From Clostridia bacterium (GTDB lineage Bacteria > Bacillota > Clostridia > Oscillospirales > Ruminococcaceae), in contig RZZW01000004.1 of assembly GCA_009929695.1 (NCBI GenBank), forward strand, positions 38,800-102,799: a stretch of 64,000 bases of DNA, given 5' to 3'. Both the position numbers and the translations under genes were made by a program. Below are positions 8,453 to 17,550 of this stretch, piece by piece. The notes beneath the pieces were generated by a model. The model was not told where the DNA came from and made no database searches. It was given only the letters and a program-made list of their open reading frames with translations. How positions within the stretch are numbered: position 1 is the stretch's first letter; the number at the start of each line of letters is the position of its first letter.

Positions 8453-9583
8453 ATGGTTAATAAAATCAAGCAATACCCTATTGTTCTAATCTTTTTTATA
8501 TTTCTAATCGGCTTTTCTGTATTTGACGCATGGTACCCGAAGCGTCCCTTCAGCGAGCTTGAAAACCGCACGTTGCAGCAGTACCCAACTATTTCGCTTA
8601 GCGGCGTGCTCGACAACTCGTGGATGGTGAAATATGAGGCGTATGTAAAGGATCAGTTTGCGCTGCGCGATAACTGGATAGAGCTTAAAAGCTTAAGCGA
8701 AACAGCGTCGCTCAAAACCGAGAACAACGATATTCTTTTTGGCAAGGACAATTATCTTTTCAAAAAAACACTTGCCGTAAACTCTCGCTTTGACACAAAC
8801 CTTGGCGCACTTGAGCGGTTTACACAGCGCCATGCGGGACAGGTGGACGTTATGATAGTTCCGTCAGCTAGCACCGTGCTCACCTCTTTGCTGCCCGCAT
8901 ATGCGCCGATAGCAAACGAGAACGAATACCTCGATAAGATTTTCTCAACTGTCGGCAGCACAGCTAACGTCTACGATATGCGCGAGGTGCTTTCGCAGCA
9001 TTCAGGCGAATATATCTACTACCGCACTGACCACCACTGGACGGCGCTCGGCGCGTTTTACGCATATGAACAGTATGCGAGCGCAAACGGCAAGCCGGTG
9101 TTTGACAGGGGCGCAAGCGAAGCTGTTGAGGTACCTGATTTTTACGGCACAAGCTATTCGAGCGCGCGCAGAATTGGCGCTATCGCCGATACGATAACGT
9201 ATTATAATTTGAGTAATGTGATGACGGTGTTCAACACGCAGACAGACGGCAGCGTAACGCAGGAGACAGGCACGCTGTACGACACCGAAAAATTTGCGAC
9301 GCGCGACAAATACGCCGCATTTTTGCGTGGAAACAACGGCTACAGCGAGGTGCAAGGCAATGGCGAAGGCAGCATACTTGTTGTCAAGGACAGCTACGCG
9401 AACTCCTTTATACCCTATCTCACGGCAGATTACGCCAAAATAGGCGTTGTCGATTTTCGCGCAAACCTCACTAAAATAGACAAAATAATGCAGGACAGCG
9501 GATATGATAAAGTGCTGTTTTTATACAGCTTCGACGGCTTTTCGTCCGACACATATTTTGGGTCTAAAATTGCAAGCGAATAA
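8453..9583 (+). CDS. DHHW family protein, acyltransfer partner of MBOAT
   Basis: The protein has 376 residues. An N-terminal anchor (YPIVLIFFIFLIGFSVFDAW) is followed by an extracellular SGNH-hydrolase-like domain related to AlgJ/AlgX/DltD. The signature YYRTDHHWTALGAF (about residue 190) gives the family its name, and VVKDSYANSFIPYL carries a DSY motif like the catalytic Ser block of AlgJ-like proteins. Family knowledge: such proteins complete O-acetylation of an extracellular polymer using acyl groups supplied by the MBOAT partner. GGAGGTGA is 6 bases before the start. It ends the operon, followed by a terminator. Confidence 0.92.
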   Translation: MVNKIKQYPIVLIFFIFLIGFSVFDAWYPKRPFSELENRTLQQYPTISLSGVLDNSWMVKYEAYVKDQFALRDNWIELKSLSETASLKTENNDILFGKDNYLFKKTLAVNSRFDTNLGALERFTQRHAGQVDVMIVPSASTVLTSLLPAYAPIANENEYLDKIFSTVGSTANVYDMREVLSQHSGEYIYYRTDHHWTALGAFYAYEQYASANGKPVFDRGASEAVEVPDFYGTSYSSARRIGAIADTITYYNLSNVMTVFNTQTDGSVTQETGTLYDTEKFATRDKYAAFLRGNNGYSEVQGNGEGSILVVKDSYANSFIPYLTADYAKIGVVDFRANLTKIDKIMQDSGYDKVLFLYSFDGFSSDTYFGSKIASE

Positions 9584-9587
9584 ATTG

Positions 9588-9626
9588 AAAGTGGCTGTGC
9601 AGACATCTGCAACAGCCACTTTTTTA
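9588..9626 (+). terminator. Intrinsic terminator with the CTGTTGCAGA-type stem, copy 1
   Basis: AAGTGGCTGTGCAGA-CAT-CTGCAACAGCCACTT forms a long stem with one bulge, followed by TTTTTT. The inner stem sequence recurs in the hairpins at 22713 and 30984. Confidence 0.85.
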
Positions 9627-9640
9627 TATATGCGCAAAAC

Positions 9641-9728
9641 CTGCGGGGCGTCGAGGACGCCGCCCCCTACATGCTAAACTGCTAATTTGCGTTAAATTGT
9701 AGGGAGCGATGCCCTCATCGCTCCGGTT
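9641..9728. repeat. GC-rich intergenic repeat, family C copy 1
   Basis: CGGGGCGTCGAGGACGCCGCCCCCTAC on the left and TGTAGGGAGCGATGCCCTCATCGCTCC on the right are degenerate inverted arms (GTAGGG...TCCTCGACGCCCCG type) around an AT-rich centre. A fragment of the same family lies at 47922-47950. Function unknown. Confidence 0.6.
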
Positions 9729-9742
9729 CGGCTGCACAAAAT

Positions 9743-10192
9743 TTACATTTTAACCTTAACAACAACCTTTTGCACAAGTGACGCTTCATGCAGCTTTAAT
9801 TTCACCATGTGTGCGTCCTCCGGGAAAACTATGAGCACCTTGTGGCACGACATTTCGCAGCTCGACTGTGCTTCGCCGTGAAAGCCTATATAATCTGTGG
9901 CTTCGTCGCGCTCAAATTCCTTTAGCGCGTTCACGTCGGCAACCTTTATTATCTCCTCGCCCGAGAGCAGAATATGAATATCAGCGTAGTTTAAATGCGC
10001 TTCATAAAATGCGTCGGTTTCGTCGATTGTCGTGTAATCGAAACGGTTTATGTATACGTTGTCGCCGTCGACTTCGTTTCTGCCTGTTGCGAGCCTTGCC
10101 AAGTCGTGCGTGCGAAGATAGTTTATCGCTGTGTCGAGATTTTGCGACATGCCTAAATAGCGCCCTAGTTTTTTTGCGTCGGTGTATATCAT
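9743..10192 (-). CDS. YhcH/YjgK/YiaL family protein
   Basis: The protein has 149 residues. The cupin-like DUF386 fold is recognised from ITRNEVDGDNVYINRFDYTTI-like text (GRNEVDGDNVYINRFDYTT), FYEAHLNYADIHILLSGEE and VLIVFPEDAHMVKLKL, which carry the metal-binding His/Glu positions of the family. Members such as EbgC and YhcH occur in sugar or sialic-acid operons and are thought to be sugar anomerases or lyases. Here it is the last gene of an ABC transporter-oxidoreductase operon, 17 bases after the FAD gene, suggesting that the operon handles a sugar-related compound. The substrate is not known. Confidence 0.85.
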   Translation of the reverse strand: MIYTDAKKLGRYLGMSQNLDTAINYLRTHDLARLATGRNEVDGDNVYINRFDYTTIDETDAFYEAHLNYADIHILLSGEEIIKVADVNALKEFERDEATDYIGFHGEAQSSCEMSCHKVLIVFPEDAHMVKLKLHEASLVQKVVVKVKM

Positions 10193-10209
10193 TTGATTTG
10201 CCTTTCGTT

Positions 10210-11811
10210 TTATTCAAAATATGCTGTTATCGCTCCGTTTTCCATGCGCACAATTATGCGCTTTTGCAGGTTTACATCTGCATCGGGGTAATCTTCTCTG
10301 TAGTGCGAGCCGCGGCTTTCTTTGCGCAGCATTTGCGCCTTCAAAATTCCTTTTGCCAAATTAAGCTGCGCAAAAAGACGGCGTGAATTTGCTGTTTCGT
10401 CGGCGTTTTCGGTATCTGTCCAGCTGCATCTGCCAAGCGCTTCGTCAATAAATGAAACGGCGGCTTTCAGCTTTGCCTCTGTGCGTACAACCATACAAGT
10501 CTGCGTCATTGTCTCACGCAGCTTTTTTCTTGTCTCCTCAACATTATCAAGCTTTTGCGCTTTGTAAAATATTGGATAATCAAGCTTTTCTTTAGACTTC
10601 GCGGCGTAGCTTGCCGCCGATGCGCCTGCTTTTCGCCCGAAAACTAAGCCGTTTGCCGTCGATAATCCGCCAATGCGGTCAGCGCCATGCATGCCGCCCG
10701 TCACCTCTCCGCACGCGAACAGACCTTGTGTGTCCGTCTCTGCGTTTGGCGATATCATAATTCCGCCATTTGCGGCGTGGGCGAACATGGCTATGTGAAT
10801 TTCATCGTTCGGCGTGAGGTGCTTATTTTCATAAAGCCAGTCAAAATATGTGCTGATAAATTCAGGCATATTTTCTTGTAAGTCTTTTTTATAGTGCACC
10901 GCAACGCCATTTTTTGCGTTTGCATTTACGATGGCGAAATCTATCTGCTTTGATGCAAGCCGCGAGGTGAACGGCCCATATGTTGAGCGCTGGGCAAGCA
11001 AGCTCTGTGCGTTTGGCAAATTTTTAAATATATCCTCTTCGTTGTCGTCCCGCATCTCTGTGTAGCGGAAGGTTCGCTCGTTAAAAATTGTTTTGCGGCA
11101 CGGAGAAATATAGCCCGCCATCATCTGCATAAATTCCATATTGACAAGCTTGCAGCCGTGCTTCATAGCAAGGTACTGCCCTGTGCCTCCCACGTCGTCT
11201 GTCGTGAGCCTGTTTTCAAAAAGTCCGCCGTAGCCGCCTGTTGCGAGCACGGCGGATTTGCATTCAACAGCGAAAAGCTCGCCGTCTTTTTTGACGATAA
11301 CTCCGCGCACACATCTGTTTTTGCATATTAAATCGACGACCTCGCACCTCGGCATAAGCTGTATGTGAAGCTTTTCCATATAGTCTGACAGCACATTTTT
11401 TGCGCTGTCGAAAAGTATTCCGTTCCATGCTCTGTGCTTGTGGTCAAAGCATGGAATGAAATCTTTTTGCGTGTCGTTTTGCGCCTTTTTCATTGAGACG
11501 CCGAGAGATTTTAAGTATTCTACAGAGGCTGAAATATCGCTCACAAACGCCCTTACCATTTTTTCGTCAGCCATGCCGCAGCCGACGTTTAATATCGTCT
11601 GCACGAGGTCGTCCTCGTCTGCTTTGTTTTCAGGCGCAATAAGACCAAGGCCCCATGTGCCTGGGTAAAAGCTTGAACCTGAAAATATTGCGCCGGTGCT
11701 TGACAAAATAACGTTTTGACCGTTTTCAGCCGCGGTTATCGCTGCCATTATACCTGCAATGCCTGCACCTGCGACGAATACGTCGCAGGTGCTTTTTGTT
11801 TGAATCAGCAT
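10210..11811 (-). CDS. FAD-dependent oxidoreductase, fumarate reductase/aspartate oxidase flavoprotein family
   Basis: The protein has 533 residues. It begins with a Rossmann FAD motif (DVFVAGAGIAGIMAAITAAENG). ATGGYGG and the late block HAANGGIMISPNAETDTQGLFACGEVTGGMHGADRIGG...ANGLVFGRKAG are typical of the FRD/SdhA/NadB/AprA flavoprotein family, and a helical C-terminal domain is present. No FMN-binding domain, signal peptide or iron-sulfur subunit is seen next to it, so it is a soluble one-subunit enzyme as far as visible. It lies between oppF (15 bases upstream) and the YhcH gene. It may oxidise or reduce the imported ligand; fumarate as substrate is not implied. Confidence 0.85.
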   Translation of the reverse strand: MLIQTKSTCDVFVAGAGIAGIMAAITAAENGQNVILSSTGAIFSGSSFYPGTWGLGLIAPENKADEDDLVQTILNVGCGMADEKMVRAFVSDISASVEYLKSLGVSMKKAQNDTQKDFIPCFDHKHRAWNGILFDSAKNVLSDYMEKLHIQLMPRCEVVDLICKNRCVRGVIVKKDGELFAVECKSAVLATGGYGGLFENRLTTDDVGGTGQYLAMKHGCKLVNMEFMQMMAGYISPCRKTIFNERTFRYTEMRDDNEEDIFKNLPNAQSLLAQRSTYGPFTSRLASKQIDFAIVNANAKNGVAVHYKKDLQENMPEFISTYFDWLYENKHLTPNDEIHIAMFAHAANGGIMISPNAETDTQGLFACGEVTGGMHGADRIGGLSTANGLVFGRKAGASAASYAAKSKEKLDYPIFYKAQKLDNVEETRKKLRETMTQTCMVVRTEAKLKAAVSFIDEALGRCSWTDTENADETANSRRLFAQLNLAKGILKAQMLRKESRGSHYREDYPDADVNLQKRIIVRMENGAITAYFE

Positions 11812-11826
11812 AAAATGTAAATTCTC

Positions 11827-12825
11827 CTATTTTTTGTCGTACAAATGGCATGATACCATGTGACCATCCTCATTGCGTATCATCGCGGGGTCAACTGTTT
11901 TGCATATCTCCATGCAGTTCGGGCAGCGGTTGTGGAACGCGCAGCCTGTCGGCTTATGTATCGGGCTTGGCACCTCGCCCTCAAGCACCTGACGCTTTTT
12001 CGTCTTGTGGATATCGGGCACAGGAATTGCCGACAAAAGTGCTCTTGTGTATGGGTGAAGCGGCTCGTCGTAAAGCGCTTTGGAATCTGCAACCTCGACG
12101 ATTTTGCCTAGATACATGACGACGATGCGGTCGGACATATACTGCACGACGGACAAGTCATGCGCGATAAAGAGATAGGTGAGGTTCATTTCCTTTTGAA
12201 TATCCTTCATAAGGTTAAGAACCTGCGCCTGAATTGAAACGTCGAGCGCCGAGACAGGCTCGTCGCAAATCAGAACATCGGGCATAACTTCAAGCGCACG
12301 TGCAATGCAAAGACGCTGACGCTGACCGCCCGAAAATTCATGCGGGTAGCGCATTAGATAGTCCTGCTGAATGTTTACCATCTGCAAAACCTTTTGCATA
12401 ACTGACTCGCGGTCTTTTTGATTGTTTACACCGTGGACAATAAGCGGCTCTTCAAATGAGGTGTAAATTTTCTTTTGCGGGTTTAGCGCAGAATACGGGT
12501 CTTGGAAAACCATCTGCACTCTGCGGCGGAATTTAAAGGTTTCTTCCTTGCTGAACTTTGTTATATCTTTAAATTCGCCGTCGTAATTAAACATAACGCT
12601 GCCGCCTGTCGGCTTTTCAAGCAGCATGACAGATTTGCCAAAGGTGGATTTTCCGCAGCCGCTCTCGCCAACTATGCCGAGCGTTTCGCCCTTGTATATA
12701 TCAAGGCTCACGTCGTCGACTGCCTTGACATGACCTACCACTTTTTTGAAAGCGCCCTTTGTGATAGGAAACCATGTCTGCAAATTTTTCACTTTAAATA
12801 TTATTTCTTTGTTTTCAGCAGCCAT
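11827..12825 (-). CDS. Oligopeptide/dipeptide-type ABC transporter ATPase (OppF/DppF type)
   Basis: The protein has 332 residues. Walker A GESGCGKST, signature FSGGQRQRLCIARAL, Walker B VLICDEPVSALD and switch His (FIAHDLSVV) are intact. The C-terminal extension PTGCAFHNRCPNCMEIC is the oligopeptide-transporter domain with its cysteine cluster. It pairs with the OppD-type ATPase encoded 2 bases upstream to power import through the OppB/OppC permeases. Family members carry peptides, nickel chelates or glycosides; context here (YhcH, RpiR) leans to a sugar-like ligand, as inference. Confidence 0.93.
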   Translation of the reverse strand: MAAENKEIIFKVKNLQTWFPITKGAFKKVVGHVKAVDDVSLDIYKGETLGIVGESGCGKSTFGKSVMLLEKPTGGSVMFNYDGEFKDITKFSKEETFKFRRRVQMVFQDPYSALNPQKKIYTSFEEPLIVHGVNNQKDRESVMQKVLQMVNIQQDYLMRYPHEFSGGQRQRLCIARALEVMPDVLICDEPVSALDVSIQAQVLNLMKDIQKEMNLTYLFIAHDLSVVQYMSDRIVVMYLGKIVEVADSKALYDEPLHPYTRALLSAIPVPDIHKTKKRQVLEGEVPSPIHKPTGCAFHNRCPNCMEICKTVDPAMIRNEDGHMVSCHLYDKK

Positions 12826-12827
12826 GC

Positions 12828-13853
12828 TTAGTCCACCTCCTTAAAAGAGTCATATTGCAGGCAACGCACGCGGTGTCCCGCCGAGACTTCATATGTCGGG
12901 ATATCCTTTGCCTTGCAGCGCTCCTCGCAAAGAGGACATCTGCCTGCAAATTCACACCCGCCCTTTAGCTCTGCGGGGTTTGGAGTGATGCCGGGGATTG
13001 TCTCAAGCTTTTGACCGTCGGCAAGGCCGAGCACAGGCACGCTGCGAAGCAGAGCCTTTGTGTATGGGTGCGACGGGTGGTCAAAGATATCCTCAAGCGT
13101 GCCGAACTCGACGACGCGCCCCATGTACATTACGCACACTTCGTCCGCCATTTCGGCAACAAGCCCCATGTTGTGGGTAATGAGGATAATGCTTTTGCCC
13201 TCGTTGACCTGAAGCCCTTTTAAAAGCTCCATTATCTGAGCCTGAATTGTCACGTCAAGCGCCGTTGTCGGCTCGTCGCAGATTATCAGTTCAGGGTTGC
13301 AAATCATGGCTATCGCTATGACGACGCGCTGCTTCATGCCGCCAGAAAACTGATGCGGGTAGCAGTCTATTCGGCTTTCGGGGTCGGGAATGCCGAGCTT
13401 TTTGAACATGTCGAGCACCTTTGCTCTAGCGTCCTTTTTGCTCATGCCTGTGTGCTGAATAAGCCCCTCCGCCACTTGATCGCCAACCTTGTAAACAGGG
13501 TTGAGGCTCGACATAGGGTCTTGAAAGACCATCGACATATCAGGGCCGCGCAGCGCGCGCATTTCGGCGCAGTTATTGCTTTTGAATTTTTCCATGTGGT
13601 ATTCTTGAATTTTGCCGTCGCGAAGCGCATTGTATTGAATGCTCTCGGCTTTTACGCGGGCGTTTTGGCCTGTGAAGCGCATGATTGAGTTCATTGTAAC
13701 GCTTTTGCCGCATCCGCTTTCGCCAACTACCGCAAGTGCAGTACCGCGTTTTAGCTGAAACGAAACGTCCTTGACAATTTTAACTTCTTTTTTGTCGGAG
13801 ATAAAGCTTGTGTTAAGCTTTTTTACATCTAAAATGATTTCTTTTGTATCCAT
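12828..13853 (-). CDS. Oligopeptide/dipeptide-type ABC transporter ATPase (OppD/DppD type)
   Basis: The protein has 341 residues. It has Walker A GESGCGKSV, signature FSGGMKQRVVIAIAM, Walker B LIICDEPTTALD, and LITHNMGLVAEMADEV. The C-terminus (GGCEFAGRCPLCEERC) is the oligopeptide-transporter extension. It precedes the OppF-type ATPase and follows the OppC-type permease by 12 bases, the usual order. GGGAGG is placed just before the start. Confidence 0.93.
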   Translation of the reverse strand: MDTKEIILDVKKLNTSFISDKKEVKIVKDVSFQLKRGTALAVVGESGCGKSVTMNSIMRFTGQNARVKAESIQYNALRDGKIQEYHMEKFKSNNCAEMRALRGPDMSMVFQDPMSSLNPVYKVGDQVAEGLIQHTGMSKKDARAKVLDMFKKLGIPDPESRIDCYPHQFSGGMKQRVVIAIAMICNPELIICDEPTTALDVTIQAQIMELLKGLQVNEGKSIILITHNMGLVAEMADEVCVMYMGRVVEFGTLEDIFDHPSHPYTKALLRSVPVLGLADGQKLETIPGITPNPAELKGGCEFAGRCPLCEERCKAKDIPTYEVSAGHRVRCLQYDSFKEVD

Positions 13854-13865
13854 ACTGCACCTCCC

Positions 13866-14759
13866 TTACTGCTGCTTCGCATCGAGAACGTCGCGCAGAC
13901 CGTCACCGAGGAAGTTAATGGCTAGTACAAACAAGGTTATCGCAAGGCCCGGGAATATCCATATCCACCACTGATTTGTGACAACGGATATTGATTTTGC
14001 CGCGTTTAAGATATTGCCCCACGTCGGTGTGCTGTCGGCAACGCCAAGACCAATAAATGACAGCGCGGCCTCTTGCAGAATGAAAAACGCGACGTTTGTC
14101 GTTGTTGAAACGATTATCGGGCTCATGACGTTCGGCAAAATCTGCTTGAACATAATGCTCATTTTGCTCATGCCAAACGCTTCGCAAACCTTGACGTAGG
14201 TTTCACCCTTTAAGCTTAAAAACTCGTTTCTCACCATGCGGAAGGTTGTCATCCAGCCTGTTATGACAAAGATTACAAGCAGGTTGCCAAGGCCGCGCTT
14301 ATTGACGATAGCAACTATCATCATTACAAGTACAAGCTGCGGGAACGCCTGAAAGACCTCTGAAACACGGATGAGAGCGGTGTCGACCTTGCCGCCGAAG
14401 TAGCCCGAAATTGCGCCGAGCACCGCGCCTATGACAGAGCTTGCCACAGCGCAGAAAACGCCGATAAGTATTGAATAGCAGCCGCCGTAAAGCACACGTG
14501 CTAGCAGGTCGCGGCCGATTGTATCTGTGCCGAAAATATGTTCTGCGTCGGGGGCTTTTTTCATTGCGGTGAGCACAGGCGTGTTGTAGTCAACGCCCAT
14601 AAGAGCGCCGATGATGCACGCAAGCGTCATCACAAGCACAACTATAAGGCCAAGCACGGCAAGCTTGTTGTTCATAAACTTGCGTATGTTCTTTTTGAGC
14701 AGCGAGGACGATGCGCTTTTGTTTTGCTCCTTGATGCTCACTGTTTTTGTATCACTCAT
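13866..14759 (-). CDS. ABC transporter permease (OppC/DppC type)
   Basis: The protein has 297 residues. A cytoplasmic N-terminal segment leads into LAVLGLIVVLVMTLACIIGALMG, then HIFGTDTIGRDLLARVLYGG, a block common to OppC/DppC permeases. The coupling motif EAFGMSKMSIMFKQILPNVMSPI contacts the ATPases. About six membrane spans are visible, consistent with the family. It forms the channel with the OppB-type protein encoded directly upstream. Confidence 0.93.
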   Translation of the reverse strand: MSDTKTVSIKEQNKSASSSLLKKNIRKFMNNKLAVLGLIVVLVMTLACIIGALMGVDYNTPVLTAMKKAPDAEHIFGTDTIGRDLLARVLYGGCYSILIGVFCAVASSVIGAVLGAISGYFGGKVDTALIRVSEVFQAFPQLVLVMMIVAIVNKRGLGNLLVIFVITGWMTTFRMVRNEFLSLKGETYVKVCEAFGMSKMSIMFKQILPNVMSPIIVSTTTNVAFFILQEAALSFIGLGVADSTPTWGNILNAAKSISVVTNQWWIWIFPGLAITLFVLAINFLGDGLRDVLDAKQQ

Positions 14760-14774
14760 CTATGTCCCCTCCTC

Positions 14775-15734
14775 TCATTCGCCAAGCCGGACGCGCGGGT
14801 CAAGCAAAGCATTGAATACGTCTACCATGAACGAGCATATGAGCATTGCCGCGGCAATGATAAGCGTCGTCACAAGCACTATGGGGTAATCGCCCGAGGT
14901 GATGGCGTTTGTCATTGTGAGGCCGATACCGGGATATGAGAACACGCTCTCAATGACAACCGAGCCGCCGACGAGCATCGGAATACGGAAAACCAAGATT
15001 ACAAGCACAGGCTTCATCGCGTTGCGGAAGCCGTGTTTTAGATATACCTTCCATTCGGGTATACCCTTGCTGCGAGCTGTTTTTATGTAGTCGCTGTTCA
15101 AAACGTCCAGCATTGTGTTGCGCGCATAGCGCATAAGAACAGCCACCATGCCTATCGTGAGCGTTAAGACAGGCAGGAACAGATGTATAAACGCGTCCCA
15201 AGCCAAATTTGTAGTGCCCGGACTGACACGGTTTGCCGACGGAAACCAGCCAAGCTTGATAGAGAAAATCTCAATTAACATTATGCCGACAAGGAACTGC
15301 GGCACAGCCTGGCCAAGCACTGCCAAAACACGCCCAACGTAATCTATTACACCGTTTTGGCGTATTGCGGAAATGATACCGATACCTATGCCGATTATTG
15401 CAGAAAGCAAAAGCGACCATGCCGCAAGCTCAAAGGTATACGGAAGTCTCACTGCAATTATGGACGAAATTGACGAACCGTCAAATGAATAGCCCAAGTC
15501 GCCTCTAAGGCAATTTCCAAGCCAACGGAAATACTGGACAATCAAGGGGTCGTTCAAGCCCAGAGATTCTCTGAGTGCTTCTACGTTGCCTGCGTTTGCA
15601 GACAGCATTTCGGGGCTTACCATGAAGTTTATCGGGTCTACGCCTGTAAGCTGCAAGCCAAAGAACACGATAATACTAATAAGCAGAAGCATAGGAATCA
15701 TCATGAGAAGCTTTTTAAGAATAAATTTAAGCAT
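14775..15734 (-). CDS. ABC transporter permease (OppB/DppB type)
   Basis: The protein has 319 residues when begun at MLKFILKKLLMMIPML (ATG at 15734, GGGAGTGAG upstream). The tracked ORF start 75 bases earlier runs through a terminator-like hairpin and is unlikely. Family text: DPINFMVSPEM, LGLNDPLIVQYFRWLGNCLRGDLGYSF, and the coupling region ARSKGIPEWKVYLKHGFRNAMKPV. It is separated from the binding-protein gene by 114 bases with a strong hairpin. Confidence 0.92.
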   Translation of the reverse strand: MLKFILKKLLMMIPMLLLISIIVFFGLQLTGVDPINFMVSPEMLSANAGNVEALRESLGLNDPLIVQYFRWLGNCLRGDLGYSFDGSSISSIIAVRLPYTFELAAWSLLLSAIIGIGIGIISAIRQNGVIDYVGRVLAVLGQAVPQFLVGIMLIEIFSIKLGWFPSANRVSPGTTNLAWDAFIHLFLPVLTLTIGMVAVLMRYARNTMLDVLNSDYIKTARSKGIPEWKVYLKHGFRNAMKPVLVILVFRIPMLVGGSVVIESVFSYPGIGLTMTNAITSGDYPIVLVTTLIIAAAMLICSFMVDVFNALLDPRVRLGE

Positions 15735-15763
15735 TATCTCACTCCCATCAAAAATACTTTGAT

Positions 15764-15804
15764 AAAAAGGCAGGAGAGACGCAGGGCAAGGCCTACGTCT
15801 CTCC
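15764..15804 (-). terminator. Intercistronic hairpin with T-run between binding-protein and permease genes
   Basis: On the minus strand, GGAGAGACGTAGG and CCTGCGTCTCTCC form a 13-bp stem (one G-U pair) with a 6-base loop, followed shortly by a T-run (CCTTTTTATC). It lies inside the operon, so it probably acts as a partial terminator or 3'-end stabiliser that gives more binding protein than permease. Confidence 0.75.
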
Positions 15805-15848
15805 CGCATGGCTGTTAATTGATTTAAAGTCCGCGTGGATTATTTGCG

Positions 15849-17450
15849 TTATGCTACTTCCCAGTTAGCAAAGTCAAGGTCGCACATGTAAAGAGGATTG
15901 CAGAATTTCACGCCTGACGGAACTTTTACGTTGTCACTTGTGAATACATAAGTACCGACTGTGAATACAGGCACTTTATAAACGTTCTTCTGCTCCATGT
16001 CCTGAAGCTTTTTGAGAACGTCTGTGCGTGTTGCCTCGTCTGTGGCTGCATAGAGGTCGTCCACTAATGTGTCAAACGATGTGTCGCCACCGAAGATTTT
16101 GCTGAACAGCGCGTCGTCGGAAATATATTCGCTGTACCACTCTTCAAGTGAGAATGCAGATTTGCCCTTGAAGCCAATGTCGTATGCACGTGTTGTGAAG
16201 AGGTCTGTTGTGCCGTCGTTTGAAAGCGTTGCTTCAACCGTCAAGCCTGTCTGCTCAAGATAATACACAACTGTATTGATGAGGTCGATAGATGTCTGGT
16301 CGTTGTTATAGTAGCAGATGCGCAGTGTGCGGCTCATGTCGTAGCCTGCCGCAATAAGGTCAGCCTTTGCTTTTTCGGCGTCAAATTCATATGAGAAGCC
16401 GTTGTATGACGGATAGCTGTCAGGCACGCCTGAGCTTAGGACTGTCGCGTTGGGATAAAGTGTTGCAAGCGCTGCGCGGTCGATGGCTTCGATGAGGGCT
16501 TTGCGCACTTCAACGTTCTGCATTGCCGCATTGTCGTTGCCGTCTGTGCCCTTCATGTTGAAGATGAAGTACTTATAGAATAGTACGTTTACTTCGTTTG
16601 CTGTGAAGTTGTCCATTGCTGAAAGCGCCTCAACCATGTCTGCGGCGTTGCCGTATACATAGTCAGCATTGCCGGACTGTGCGGCTGTGAGGTAGTCAGA
16701 GACAAAGGATACTGTCACCTTTTCAATTTTAGGTGCTGTGCCCTCGTAGTTTTCGTTGAGCTTAAGTGTGAAGTAGTTACCTACATTCAGCTCGTCAAGA
16801 ACATACATACCTGATGTGACGGGGTCTTTCCAGAAAGCGTCAGACTCCATTGTGAGCGGATCTGCTTTTTCAAGAGAGTGCTTAGGAAGAATTGCAAACT
16901 GTGCAAGAACGTCAAGCAGAGCCGCATACGGTGTGTTGAGCTTGATTGTGATGACGTTGCCGTCTGCTTTCATATCTGTAATTTTTGCAAAGGCTGCTGT
17001 GTAGATTGAGTTTACAACTGCTGCCTTTGTGGCTGTCTCAATTGAGAAGATAACGTCGTCAGCGGTCATTGCTTCGCCGTCGCTCCATTTGAGGCCGTCT
17101 TTAAGTGTGATGGTGTAGGTCATGCTGTCGTCGCTTATCTCGTAGCTGTCGGCGAGATCAGGCGTTACACTTGTCAAATCGCTGTCCGCGATGAACAAGC
17201 TGCGGAACATGAGGTTTGTGGCAAGTGTGCGGTTGAGCCACGGTGAAGGAACCTGGTCGTCCTTTGACGAACCGTCTGTTGTGGAGAGCACAAGCTTCAA
17301 TGTGCCATCGCCTGTTGTTGTGGTTGCGGCGGCTGATGAAGCAGGTGTTGTTTGCGTGGACGCGGCAGCAGAGCTTGATGAAGCGCCACAGCCCGCAAGG
17401 ACGCTTACTGCCAACGTGGCAGCCATGAGGATTGCAAGTAGCTTTTTCAT
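15849..17450 (-). CDS. ABC transporter substrate-binding lipoprotein, family 5
   Basis: The protein has 533 residues. MKKLLAILMAATLAVSVLAGCGASSSS is a lipoprotein signal with Cys21, followed by a Ser/Ala/Thr-rich linker. The mature part shows SBP_bac_5 features: LADSYEISDDSMTYTITLKDGLKWSDGEAMTADDVIFSIE and VRKALIEAIDRAALATLYPN. Family 5 proteins bind oligopeptides, nickel complexes or sugars. The first gene of the operon, it has its own promoter at 17522-17550 and a good ribosome site (GAAGGAGA). The ligand cannot be read from sequence. Confidence 0.93.
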   Translation of the reverse strand: MKKLLAILMAATLAVSVLAGCGASSSSAAASTQTTPASSAAATTTTGDGTLKLVLSTTDGSSKDDQVPSPWLNRTLATNLMFRSLFIADSDLTSVTPDLADSYEISDDSMTYTITLKDGLKWSDGEAMTADDVIFSIETATKAAVVNSIYTAAFAKITDMKADGNVITIKLNTPYAALLDVLAQFAILPKHSLEKADPLTMESDAFWKDPVTSGMYVLDELNVGNYFTLKLNENYEGTAPKIEKVTVSFVSDYLTAAQSGNADYVYGNAADMVEALSAMDNFTANEVNVLFYKYFIFNMKGTDGNDNAAMQNVEVRKALIEAIDRAALATLYPNATVLSSGVPDSYPSYNGFSYEFDAEKAKADLIAAGYDMSRTLRICYYNNDQTSIDLINTVVYYLEQTGLTVEATLSNDGTTDLFTTRAYDIGFKGKSAFSLEEWYSEYISDDALFSKIFGGDTSFDTLVDDLYAATDEATRTDVLKKLQDMEQKNVYKVPVFTVGTYVFTSDNVKVPSGVKFCNPLYMCDLDFANWEVA

Positions 17451-17521
17451 GTTTTCGTCTCCTTCGGATTAAAAATTTTTTTTTCGTGCGATTTATGACA
17501 ACCCTGTCATTCGGTATCTTC

Positions 17522-17550
17522 ATTCTATCAAAATCGAAATAATTTTTCAA
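17522..17550 (-). promoter_or_regulatory. Sigma-A type promoter of the opp-like operon
   Basis: Minus-strand TTGAAA, 17-base spacer and TAGAAT lie about 70 bases before the binding-protein start. The spacer contains one arm of the inverted repeat listed next. Confidence 0.7.
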
